A stretch of 64,000 nucleotides of DNA, taken from assembly GCA_963070105.1 (NCBI GenBank), contig OY718804.1, positions 5,603,317 through 5,667,316 on the forward strand. Direction: 5' to 3'. How positions within the stretch are numbered: position 1 is the stretch's first letter; each line of letters starts with the position of its first letter. Shown here one piece after another: positions 53,307 through 64,000 of the stretch. The position numbers and the translations under genes were made by a program. The stretch comes from Litomosoides sigmodontis. Lineage: Eukaryota; Nematoda; Chromadorea; Rhabditida; Onchocercidae. A model generated the notes under the pieces. The model did no database searches and was not told where the DNA came from. It saw only the letters and a program-made list of their open reading frames with translations.

Positions 53307-55804
53307 TGCTTTTGAAATAGTAAGCAGTGCCTGACTTGCATTTCTGTTAAACAAAGACGGTATAAGTATTCCCGCCGTACATGAATTAAGTTATCGAGTA
53401 AGCGTTACTTGATCGTACCTACCTATGAGTTCCATCCATTATCGACCTCACACCTCTTCATTTCCTCTTCATCTTTCAGAAGTACCTCTATTTATTACTT
53501 GACTACGGCGAAGGAGTTTCTATTCTGCACTAAGTTGTTAAAACTCCGTGCGATACTTGTTCGACATGCGCTTTACGTCAACCAGTAGTGTCTGGTGAAT
53601 CCTAACACCTAACCGCTGAATTAATGCTATATTTTTTGTGGAAATCCTTCTGATAACTGACAACAGAAATTTCTGCTGTTCATTTCATATATCTACAAAT
53701 GCACGTCTAGTCATTTAGTAAACACCGTGCCCTTAAAGGTAGAAATTTCCGCTTTCAATTTCGGTGCCTTCATCATTCGAATGGAAAAAAGTGCTATCAG
53801 TAGGAAGCCTAGCAAAAAGCAAAACTACCTAAATTGACAATACTTTATTATATTTATGTTTAAAAAAACGCCACATGCAAAAGTACGAAATTCTTCATTG
53901 CTTTGGATAAACGAGATAGAAAAGAAGGTGTAGGAAGGGCAGCAAGCAAACACCTGTTTGATAGATTGATTTATTACTTAGTTTTTGCTCTTCAAATCTT
54001 TTCCTCCTAACCCTATCACTTACATAATTTTTCATTTCAGAAAGTTCTAGTAGAAATTCCGAAAAAAGAAGAGAAATACAAAATAGGTAAGCCGTTTAAC
54101 GATCTCATAGAAATCTTCTCGTTCAATGCATTTTAACCAGTGCGCTGATGCTACGGTGTTGATGTGGGAACAGAAATTGAAATGTTGTCGTCCATTAAAT
54201 TATTCGCTGGGAAATTTTTAAATACAAAAGTGCTGAATTTTCAAATTATAAAAAAATTTTTATTATGTAACTTTAAAAACAAAATACAAGGATATAATTG
54301 CAATAATTCCATCTCACTTCTACCAAAAAATCGATTGAATTTCACAGCAAAATAATTAAAAGTTTTCAGAGCAATTTTTTTTGAACAGCTGATAAATACA
54401 GAAGTAAATAATTGGCGGTGCATTGTATGGTAACGTTATATCACAAAAAAACGGCATCTAACTGTTGTGATTTGATAGCGGTCACTCTTTAGCCTCTAAT
54501 GCCCGCCATCAACTAACGGAAGACGGAGGGAGTTGCTTAGAAGTAGAAGAGTTTTGCGCATTAAGAAAAAGTACTTTGAATGCTTTCGTGATCACTTGCC
54601 CTAAAACATGAAATCTCTTTATTTAACAATATATAGGGCCTTACAGTTTCTACCACCAATGATGGATGTTCCTGAAAACAGAAGTTCGCCGGAAAGCGAT
54701 GATGGACCGCAACAAAACACAGCAATCTTATCGTTAAGCAGTACAGATGCAAAAATATTAGATGAGAAGTGAAAATAATACGAATCTCTGATCGTTGAAA
54801 TAAATCTTTCAGGAATTCGCGAGTGAATCCCTTCAAAAAGTCTGGATGTACTTTCTCATTCATGTTACTCTTTTCATTTATAACTTTCTCAGTTTTTATC
54901 TTTCAGTTTTCTTTTCTTCACACGAATACTACAACCTATTTTCAAAAGGGAAAAACCCTTAATTACTTATTTATAATCCCAATTTCAATCCATTGAGCTC
55001 ATTGGTTTTTATCCAATTATTGGATGAGCTTAATAGTTTTCTCCCTCGACCATATTATGATTCGTATTACTCTTCATCCTTAGATATGGCTACCATCAAC
55101 CAGAGGAGGTATACTTTTTTCTTCAGACCCTTTTCAATTTAAGTGTAACAGCGTTCCTACTGTGAATTTTTTGTGAGGAATCATCATATGGAAGACCGCA
55201 GTTAACTACTACTACATTCACATCTGTGTACAAAATACTAAATTGTCTGTGCCTCCCTGATGAAGAGAGTTATTACTTATTACTTTGAAAAAATTTCTTC
55301 CAAATTTGCATCAGTGCTTCAGAGAAAACGTAGTATCAAGTATAATAAGGAACACTACGTTTTCAAAGCACCAATTGGTATGTTTTTCTGCAGTTGAAAT
55401 CCTCAACAAAGGAAAAAGTTTATTCTGAACATTATAGGGGTAAGGGAAAACATATTGCTAGTCATGCGTCAATTGGATAAACAGCTCCATTATAAAATAC
55501 CTCTAATTTTTCGAATATATTATATATCATATACTCTCATTCGTTTCCCGCGAGTTTCCTACAGCTTAGACCTTAAATCTCAAACGCATGTCTAGAGCTG
55601 AGTCCTACTTTCAGATCCGGAAATAAAGAAAGAGTCAGTAAAGTTTATGCTGAATAAAAATAACAATTTCAGATAATATTAGCACATTAAATACATTCAG
55701 TACAATTTTATCAGAAGCGAAAAGAAATAGAACCGGTATTTCTCGAAATATCATTGAAACAATCAATTACATGAATTATAAATGAAAGCTGTTCCCAAGT
55801 AGAT
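53307..55804. other. Mostly intergenic
   Basis: Holds the upstream region of the collagen-like gene, whose likely trans-splice acceptor (TTTAACAG) is at about 53344. An isolated plus-strand exon-like stretch at about 54041-54086, between TTTCAG and GTAAGC, reads KVLVEIPKKEEKYKI but has no partner. A minus ORF at 54561-54863 has no recognisable domain. Confidence 0.4.
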
Positions 55805-57747
55805 TTACTGGTACTTGTTGAATTTCTCATTCGAAGTAATGCTAGCGCTCTGGGTCATTCGCTTACAGTTTTCTATCGTTCCACGCAGTTTCGCCCATAC
55901 TCCTTCACAACAATTAAACAGAAATTCATTTTTCAACGCTTTTGCAACGCTATATTGTTGGCTGAAAATAATTTCGTTTTTCTAATCTACAATGTTTCTC
56001 ATCAAATCTAATCAAGACTTCTCCACAGCATGAAACTGATAAAATTCAAAGCTCTAAAATATCAATATGTGCCCCGAAACTTCGAAACGATGTAGAAGTA
56101 TCTTGATTGGATTTAATTAAAAAATGAAAGTGTTAGGCATTTCAAACGTGGAAACTAAAAACAGACTCATTAGCATTGAAGTCTTTATGTAAAATAAATA
56201 ACGATGTTCATTATGTCGCGAAGCGATAGAGATGAAATGCAATGACTCACCAAATCATCCCTAATACACTGCAGCGATTAAGGCAATAGCAACAGTAACA
56301 TACTTGTTAATAAAACTCCTAGATTCAACTACAATATAAGTTATAGAGCTGCTTGTAGATTATAGATACTTATAATCTTCAACAAAACATTTTGTTAACC
56401 GTCCTTTTCACATATCTACAAAGAGCAGTAGGCAATATGGTAATATGATAGTTCAGCATTGATCAATGCTACACATCTTATGTCTTTAAATGTTAAATTA
56501 TTTCACTTAGTCGCTGCTTAAAATATACAGAATTCTTCTACACATATAAAATCAAATTAACTAAATTACCGAATAATTTTCGAAGCTGCACGATACCTTT
56601 TCGTCTGCATCAAACTGATTGAAATATATAACTTACAACGTGAAATCAGAATTGGGTCACCAATGTCATTGGCAAGCCGCAGCTGACTGTAGGAAACAAG
56701 TTCTGCTTTTTCAGCCTACACAAAAACAAACCAATAAGGTTAAAAATAGCACAGCAAAGAAACTTGATATTACTTCAATTCTTTCTAGGGAAAATAAGAT
56801 AACTTTAAATATGCAGAAATTGTGTAAATTAAAAAAGGCTAACTCACAAAATGCCTATAATAATCACCCATTGCTGACAAAGCACCACCAAAAGTAGATA
56901 AAATCCATAATAACCTCTCTAATTCCAGACCTCTGACACAAATTGCGGAAATTCTGTAGTTCCTGAAAATAGTGGCAATGAAATAACAAATAACACAAGG
57001 CATTTTTTTTCACATCCAAACTTCTGCATCACGAATTTTTGCTCTATTGAAGCCTCTTATTTCTTTTCCGAGATCAATATTAGCAAAGGAAAATGTCTTC
57101 TTCCTTACTCCAGCTCATTCTTATCACTGTTAGAAGTTAAAGACATTAAAGACAAAAAAACATTACTAACGAAAATTATGCCCACCATCTATAGTCAATT
57201 TCGCTAATCAGCGGTTCGCGGAAGTGAATTACCAAATACACATTCTAAACAGAAATAATATAGAACCATTGAAAAAATAATTTTAAGCGGAAGTGAATTA
57301 CCAAATACACATTCTAAACAGAAATAATATAGAACCATTGAAAAAATAATTTTAAACCACTGAAAATCATTTCTCACATATGCTTTTAAATATATTAAAG
57401 TACATCATCATGAGGTTTTTAAATCTCGAAGAGAAATACAATAACGAAACAAACGCTGTAAGAAAGACTACGTAGAACAGCATCAGCTGCTCATGCTCAA
57501 AAATGTAAATTGATAGGAAATTTACCCTGTTATCTGGAATACTGCAATTTCTTTTCAAAAAACCCAATAAGGCTCGTTTTACATATTCTGTTTGAATGGC
57601 ATAAAGTAACGATGCCAGAAAATAAGTTGATGTTTTCCATCTTATAATCGATTTGCTCCCCGGCGATTCGTCGTCTAATTTTGCACAGCAGATTTGCTGC
57701 GGCATTCGCATGTTAAGCAATAAAGTACCACCGATTTTAAACCACAT
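55805..57747 (-). CDS. Unassigned probable coding exons
   Basis: At least three open segments on the minus strand have protein-like composition and splice-like ends: 57747-57530 (MWFKIGGTLLLNMRMPQQIC..., KTSTYFLASLLYAIQTEY), 56715-56637 (AEKAELVSYSQLRLANDIGD, ending at a GTAAGT donor) and 55961-55805 (ALKNEFLFNCCEGVWAKLRG..., stop). Phases between them do not all match, so exons are missing or wrong. They lie 350 bp past the end of the pseudouridine-synthase-like gene on the same strand, so they could be a downstream operon member. Family not recognised. Confidence 0.35.
57218..57355. repeat. Perfect 69-bp tandem duplication
   Basis: Copies 57218-57286 and 57287-57355 are identical over 69 bp. 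Being exact, it is recent or under gene conversion; an assembly duplicate is the other possibility. Confidence 0.9.
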
Positions 57748-58094
57748 TGAACATGTTTAAAAATCAGCCTGTAAAAGTTATAAAAGCAATATCTGCAGGA
57801 GGGAACCAAGTGACAAGCGCTTTGAGCAGTCAAAAGGACAAGTGAAGTTGTCGAGCTTATGAGTACAGGAAAGCAACGACTGAAAACTATTAAAAAGTCT
57901 AATTTGTTCCCAATAAAATTTCCAGACGACAGGAATGCGACTCAACTGGATTTAACATTTCCTCGAATTGCCCTCCAATAATTTCAAAATACTCTAGTTT
58001 CTTCAAATTGTAACCATAGGAATAATATGGAACATGAAGATCCAAAAGAAGGTGGAATAAACAGAAGTGCAGGCACATATATCATTTGCAAATT

Positions 58095-60788
58095 TTATTT
58101 TTTCAACAGTCGCAATTTTTTTAGAGTATATGTGAAAAAAGATGGTATCGGAGCGCAAATATGAATTTTTTTCGAGCTCTGTTTCGATGACGGAATAATC
58201 ACTTCTTTTAAATGTATGTACATTGGAAGTTGACGAAATGAATTACCTGAAAAGATGAATAATAAACAGATAAGACCTCCACCTCTAAGATTACGTGCAT
58301 TACAATCTAATAGTTCAAATTTAATTAATCACCTAATGAAAAGTTTTGAAGCGCAGAAGACGCTTAAAGCTTTTCCTAAGCGTAATAGGTGAATCATGAA
58401 ATAAAGCACTATAAAGCATTTCCCAAATTGAGAAAAATCACAAAAACTTCATAAATTTTACTGCGAAAGGTGTGTAATAGAAACCGATATTAAATTACAC
58501 ATTTCCCGGGGGAAAAGAAAAACTGAACTACCGGAAATATTTAAATCTTGTAACGCAGTATCGGACAATCGTGGCGGAATTCCTCTTCCTGCTTCTCGAC
58601 GACTAAAATTATATTTGACATCACCAAGAATAGGGCATGCAATGCCAATACCAAGATGAGCGCGTATTTGCTCCGGAACATCTAAAATGCTCTCTTAACT
58701 TTATAACAACATTAAAATAAGTACACATAAGAAATAACTTCATCTCCTAACAGAATAATGAATTTCACAAAATTTTGAAACTTTGCTTCATATATACAAA
58801 ACAGTTTTCTGAATTATTAAAATGAACACTCAGTTTCATCCTTATGAACTACTTTCGTAACCTGAATTATATTCATTCTAGGAAACGCTAGGAAACATTG
58901 GATATGGAAAAATTACCACGATTGACGATACACTCCATATAACTGGTGTGATTTTTGCAATTATGCTTAAGAACACGATAACGCGTACTTGCTTCCAAAA
59001 ATGGAGTAATTTGGCTGTTGTTGTTTGCACTCAGAGGTAACATCTAAATTAATCAATACATAAATGATTTTTCTACTACAAATGCATCGTTAGACACGGT
59101 CATTTTAAAAAACTCTTTAAAGAATATATAAGCGCTCAAGAATTAAATAATTTCTCTTTTATCCAATCCCATGTAATTAGAAAAATTGACAATTATAAAG
59201 ATCTAAGGTAAGTGCATCCAACCATGTAATTGTTATTTCTTCTTCTATATTTGGCAAGAGGAATATTAATGGCAGCTTTCTCATGTATAGGTGCCATATT
59301 TGTAATAACACGGTAGCACTGTTCTACTAATCCTTCATAGTACAAAGCCTTTATTTTTTCTTGAACGTTTTGATTCCTGCAAAAGAAATTCAGAATACAT
59401 AAAATTCCATAGCAGCAACCTTTTCCAGAATTAATCCACTAGATTTAAACAATTTCCTGTTGCTTGGAAAATTTTTTTTCATTTTTATTTTTTTCATGGT
59501 CTCAATATTAAATTTATACGCGTCATATTTCACTCATATTTGAAAGAAAGAGAACGATAAGTGATAACCAAATAAAAAGAAAAAAATAAAACGTATAATC
59601 TAAAACCAACAGAAGAACATGCCAATATTTTCGGCAAAATTTACAGCTAAATTAAAAACAAAAATAAAACAGAAGGAAACAAACTCACTTTGCAAATAGT
59701 GTTACTCCAGTAACAGTCTTTGAAATGAATTTTATGATCCTCAAACAATCCACATGTGGTGTTATTCGATTAGAAAGTTGAGGTAGAATACGTAACAATT
59801 CGGCTTGATTGCTAGGTGCATTTGCTAGATGCATTTGATATGGCTTATTAAATGCAATAAGTTCGTCTAAACACACGTATAGTTCGGAAATTTTTTTTTA
59901 AACAAAAGTAGTAGACATACAAAAAATATGATATAGGAGGAGTAAAATGAATTAATCCCTTTTCCTTAATGAATAATTATGTGCAACAATAAATAATATT
60001 AAATCTACCGTCTTCATAAATAATCCGACTGGTCATTACACTAATTAAGTCTTCGTTATTCATTTTCCATACCGGTTGAATTTCTTCCCATATTTTCTTC
60101 AGACCTATATCTTTGTATACCTTTAAGTCCAATGGTTCCTGCAATGTCAATCATTCCTTCCTCAAAATAATATATTCACGCAAAGCTCATCAAGTTTTTG
60201 AACACTTTCTTCATAAATGCAAAAATGACAGTGTAAGATTAAAAGAAGGTCGGCTAATTTGTCATGATAGATTAAATGCTTAAGGAATGGTTTCCTCCCA
60301 GTCATTTTTTGAAAATTCGGTTTTCCTTAACAAAAATCAATACCTCAACAATTCAAAGCCAATTTAGTAAAAAGAATATCCTATTAGTTTCCTATCGAAT
60401 AAGAGATTTCATAATAACTTATAATATCACAAAGCACAGTTTAACTTGCTAGTTCCATTAATAAAAATTTACGATTGATTGAGCATTTGTGACATTTGCA
60501 TCATCGTTATTACTATTACATTCAATATCTTCATTGGAATCTCCCACAACGTTATCTGACGATCGCTCCAACGACTTTCTAACTGATCTAAACAAAAAAA
60601 CATCAAAACACGTTATTAAAAATTGATACCTTCAAGAAGCAATGGATTCCGATCCAGAACATAAATATTCTTTGGAAATCTGATTGCAGTTGTAACATGG
60701 CAGCAAACATACTACTTCGATTCCTCTACTTCAATTGAACAAGTTATCTGACTTACTTTTTCACTGGTTTCATATTTATTTCTTCCAT
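58095..60788 (-). CDS. RluA/RPUSD-fold protein, catalytic Asp lost
   Basis: Homologue of mitochondrial RluA-type pseudouridine synthases (RPUSD3/RPUSD4). Eight exons join in phase: 60788-60757, 60587-60473, 60138-60009, 59866-59689, 59376-59223, 59043-58917, 58681-58532, 58246-58095; 345 residues. Family landmarks: SRIIYEDDELIAFNKPYQM (usual YED..I..LDKP..), TGVTLFAK, EQCYRVI, PEQIRAHLGIGIACPILGD (usual HQIRVHL...PILGD) and a closing PMYIHLKEV, like RPUSD4. The catalytic HRLD motif reads KFIS at about 138-141, so the aspartate is Ser141: the protein should be unable to make pseudouridine. The start used (MEEINMKP) follows a TTGTAG acceptor by 29 nt. Upstream exons could extend it; another frame there, through EDFTDFLIYGRNKYE, is also open. 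Confidence 0.75.
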
Positions 60789-60856
60789 AAATTAAAAAAT
60801 CAGTGAAATCTTCAACACTACAATTAATTCAAAAGTAATAAGATCCTACATTTATT

Positions 60857-61602
60857 GCTAAATCCTTTATAAGATCTAACCCATGAAAAATATCATCAAT
60901 ATCACTGCGAATATTAGGACGATAATCAGATAGTTGCAAACTATGATACAATTAGGGAACATGAAAGATGATTTAATCATCCCATTAGAAACTGTCTTCT
61001 CTGCGGATAATTTACTTCAAATGGACCACTAATAAATCAAAATGATTGTCTTATTCTATTTCTCGAGAAATGTAATGCGAAGACTGTCCCAGGTACCTCA
61101 CTAGGGTAACTTTTATTCTCGTTCAGCGCAGATCGCCTGCTTTGCAAATCACCGAAATACAATGTATCAACATAGTCGATACCAGATGTATCAAACGTAG
61201 CATTATTATTTTCTCTATTTTCCTCTTTATAGACCTTGGAGTCCTCCAAATTACCAAAATACAACCAGTTGATGTAGTCGGTACCAGAGGTATCAACAGT
61301 TATACTCGAGTTGCCGGAATCTTCGGCCATTTAAGATTACCATTTAGGCAACCAATTTGAAAAGTCTTTGAGCAAAACTTTCATCCAAAATAAGCCGACC
61401 TCTTGTCTGAAATATCATTTTGTTTATTTGAATCTTCGCAGTATTTTTCCTTCGCCGTTCTTGATCGTAATATTACAGCAGCTTCCATATGACGTGGAAG
61501 TGGCTTTTCTGTGGCATCGTGAATACCAAAAAAATCATCCTTCTCGTCCATTTTATGCATCCTATGCCTTACTGTATTCTTCCTAAACATATAAAACTCC
61601 AT
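60857..61602 (-). CDS. Unresolved coding segments upstream of RluA-like gene
   Basis: Minus-strand frames with protein-like composition: 61602-61381 (...FFGIHDATEKPLPRHMEAAV...), 61330-61080 (MAEDSG...) and 60950-60857 (LQLSDYRPNIRSDIDDIFHG). The middle one repeats a motif twice: DTSGTDYINWLYFGNLE and DTSGIDYVDTLYFGDLQ. They may be the true 5' part of the RluA-like gene or a separate small gene; my splice phases do not close, so no model is given. Confidence 0.4.
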
Positions 61603-62086
61603 TTAAATAACTCGTTTTTTCAGCCAATTCGTCTACGAACAGAAAACAGCATGAAAAACTCTTAGCAAAAAAAAAATAACTAATGAAATGGATAATGAAC
61701 CAGTGATACCACAACATAATCAACAAAGCTGTATTGTGAATTAGTCATCAAAACACGAAAGCATTGTCAAATAATAATATTAAATTATCAACATACAATC
61801 ATTAAAAAGCAAATAAGGAAAATTAATTAACAATAAAGAAATAAATTGCACTTTCTAGATATGCTTCCTTTTATTACGGGATCGTGAAGCCACTACTGAG
61901 CTCAAACAATTTAATTAGCCTGCTCAAATGCTCCTAAAATGTTTGCTTTCTACCAAAATACTGCATAATATCCCTTCAATTCCCTAAAATTTTCAAGAAT
62001 ATGTCAACTTTGATTTAGCTTTTTCACATCGATATAAAGGCTCTGGTTTGACCTATTGAAAAAACACATCGAATATTGAAAACAAA

Positions 62087-64000
62087 CTAAATCTGTGATT
62101 TTATAACATCGTAGCCCAGTCGTTTCGGTACAACGGAAAGTGCTTCAATCCAATTTTTTGAGTGTACGTAACGCACAAGAATTTCCACAACTTGATTAAT
62201 TGTAAGCATCACATTAAATGTTCCATTGTCACGCCGACGAAGAAATTCCTGTATCGGTAATCGTCGAACATCCAAACCTAGCTCTTCTATAAAACAACAC
62301 ATAAAAGTCGTTCTGCTTAATCTTTTTTTTTTTTTTTAATTTCCCCATGCTCCTTACAATATCTACTGGAAAATTTTATGTCTTAAAAATAACCCTTAAT
62401 TACGGTCCTTCCATTCATATCTGATTAATTCCGAGTTCAAATATCTTTGAAGCCAGTGTTGAATAGTTTTCAACATATTATCAGTATAGTAGAAAACTCT
62501 TTAAAATGTGAAAAGAAACATTATTCGAACTTACTCCAATTATCATAAACTAAGTTCGCTTAGTAAAGCAATACTTACGAAAGTAACACTAATGGAGCAA
62601 CCAACAATTATGAAACCCAAAACTGCAGGCTATGGGATAAAAATTGGTCAATGTGCTGTGAAATTAACTTTAAGCAGCTTAAAGTGGTTCATACCTAAAT
62701 ATTAGCTGAAAAATAAAGTTAAACAACAGAAAAACACCTGCTCTACAATATGACAATGATCCAACTCCAGTTTCATCCACGAGGCCACCAATAACGTATA
62801 CTTCGTCGGGCTTGACATCTAGTAACGCGTTAAGCTGCGAATCTGGACTCAAATACACCATATGACACTTCATAACAAACTAAAATTTTTAGAAGAAGAA
62901 AGGCACTGTTGATTATGCAAAAACGACTTATTTTCCCAACTTATTTATATTTTAAACGCCAAAACAAGGGAGAGGTGGCATGGGATACAGGCAACCACCT
63001 TACAAAAGTAGTTTATACATAACTTTGGACAAGATAAATGCTCACTGCTGTTATAACTAACTCTAGAGAGAGGCTTCTTAAAAAATCTCAGAATGAAGGA
63101 GTTAAAGGACTGTAGAACAGAAAAAGGCTTCAGATAAAAAAATTGCACATTGATTCACGTCATTGAAGATGAAGCTTTAAAACTTTGTTTAACCATTGTA
63201 TTTCAAAATTTGACAGTCAAGCGTTTATGTAATTTGACTACCAAATTTTAAGATGCCTAAAACATGATGTGGAACTTACTTCATTTATACTGCTATCAGA
63301 AATGGTCCAACTGAAATTATCGAATCCAGACATTTTCTGACGTGCTTCACGGAAGAAGCGTTCATCTGGTGAAAGAAGAGTAACTTGCAAACCAGGATTC
63401 CTGCAAATTCAAACCACCTCACAACTCAATCTAATGAGTGAATCTGTCCATTCAGTTGTCTATTCAAAATTATGTTATAATTTGACAAGCATGTTTTCGT
63501 GAGTTCGACAGTGAAAGACCTCTCTGATCTCACTTCTGGATAACTGTTTAATATTTGAACTACTTGTATGTGTATGTACGCACTTTATAGAATGTACATA
63601 TATACTTAATGCCACAAACTAAGTTATACAAGTCACATTTTTTTTGGCTGTTGGTGTGAGTGTAAAATAAACTTTTTATTGCGCATCACCTAAAGCCATA
63701 AACCATAACTATGTCAGATATAGTCAGTGAGATATAGTTAGTTGCTGTCGACTTTTACAGAAAGCAGGAACTGAATTATTTTAATTAAGAAAGCATCTCT
63801 CCAAATACTAGATTGTCTAAAGCATCTCAAAAAAAACAAACAAAAAAACAAACTTTTTTTGCAGACCCCAAACACGGCCCATTTGCCGAACCAGTTTACT
63901 TACTTCTTTATCACTCATACATTGTGCGAATCCAAAATCGATGTATACTTGCAAAACAAAACTAAGCGGTTCCTTGAGCACCAAATTTTTTGCCTGATTT
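62087..64000 (-). CDS. TRMT10-family tRNA methyltransferase, mitochondrial RNase P type (partial)
   Basis: SPOUT-fold methyltransferase that modifies purine 9 of tRNA; the TRMT10C/MRPP1 branch is also a subunit of mitochondrial RNase P. The 5' part lies beyond the window. Exons 64000-63854, 63400-63280, 62879-62738, 62286-62087 join in phase. Motifs: VYIDFGFAQCMSDKE with KLVRQMGRVWGLQKK, HMVYLSPDSQLNALL, the cofactor-binding VYVIGGLVDETGVGS, LGLDVRRLPIQEFL, LTINQVVEILVRYVHSKNW and EALSVVPKRLG. The EAL..VPKR ending fits TRMT10C better than TRMT10A/B, which end FFxxxPxRK. It stops 485 bp before the next coding segment on the same strand. Confidence 0.88.

Noticed and set aside
54561..54863. 100-codon minus-strand ORF starting MNEKVHPDFL
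   Set aside because: No recognisable domain, no poly(A) or splice context; kept out of the gene list for lack of support.

Overview
This window looks like nuclear DNA of a parasitic nematode, most likely a spirurid/filarial worm. It is AT-rich. Its genes are cut into short exons by small and medium introns, with nematode-type 3' splice sites (TTTCAG, TTTTAG, and often TTAAG/GAAG). Start codons often lie just downstream of acceptor-like sites, as expected with spliced-leader trans-splicing. Several products are close relatives of Caenorhabditis proteins, notably the syntaxin UNC-64 and the kinesin-II subunit KLP-20. The species is an inference; no rRNA, mitochondrial or bacterial genes were recognised. 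Exon models were read by eye and checked for phase continuity and family alignment, not by transcript data.

Layout. 0.3-2.1 kb (+): UBE2G1-type E2 (ubc-7). 5.1-8.3 kb (-): an EHD-family dynamin-like GTPase with a lysine-rich tail and no visible EH domain. 8.3-10.1 kb: microsatellites. 10.2-10.9 and 11.7-13.2 kb (+): two small membrane proteins of unknown family. 13.3-13.5 kb (-): a possible saposin-like fragment. 13.5-20 kb: gene-poor, with a TGGA-type minisatellite. 20.0-26.6 kb (+): syntaxin-1 (unc-64) with two alternative membrane-anchor exons. 29.5-32.3 kb (+): PI5P 4-kinase (ppk-2). 33.5-38.0 kb (+): kinesin-II/KIF3A (klp-20) with a possible alternative 3' end. 40.0-42.2 kb (+): an unrecognised beta-rich protein with a C-terminal membrane anchor. 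43.3-46.7 kb (+): Golgi PAPS transporter of the SLC35B3 type (pst-2). 47.6-49.1 kb (-): calcipressin (rcn-1). 50.4-53.3 kb (-): a small secreted collagen-like protein whose first intron holds about 1.8 kb of ATT-type satellite. 55.8-57.7 kb (-): unassigned probable exons. 58.1-60.8 kb (-): a RluA/RPUSD-fold protein that has lost the catalytic aspartate. 62.1-64.0 kb (-): a TRMT10-family mitochondrial RNase P-type methyltransferase, cut by the window edge.

Functional grouping. UNC-64, KLP-20, PPK-2, EHD and RCN-1 serve membrane traffic, intraflagellar transport, phosphoinositide and calcineurin signalling. The last two genes, on one strand and closely spaced, look like a mitochondrial RNA-maturation pair and may share a polycistronic transcript. 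The most unusual items are the catalytically degenerate pseudouridine-synthase homologue, the giant ATT/13-mer array, the short collagen with a novel C-terminal domain, the alternative C-termini of unc-64 and klp-20, and the EH-less EHD protein with a predicted 15-nt microexon.
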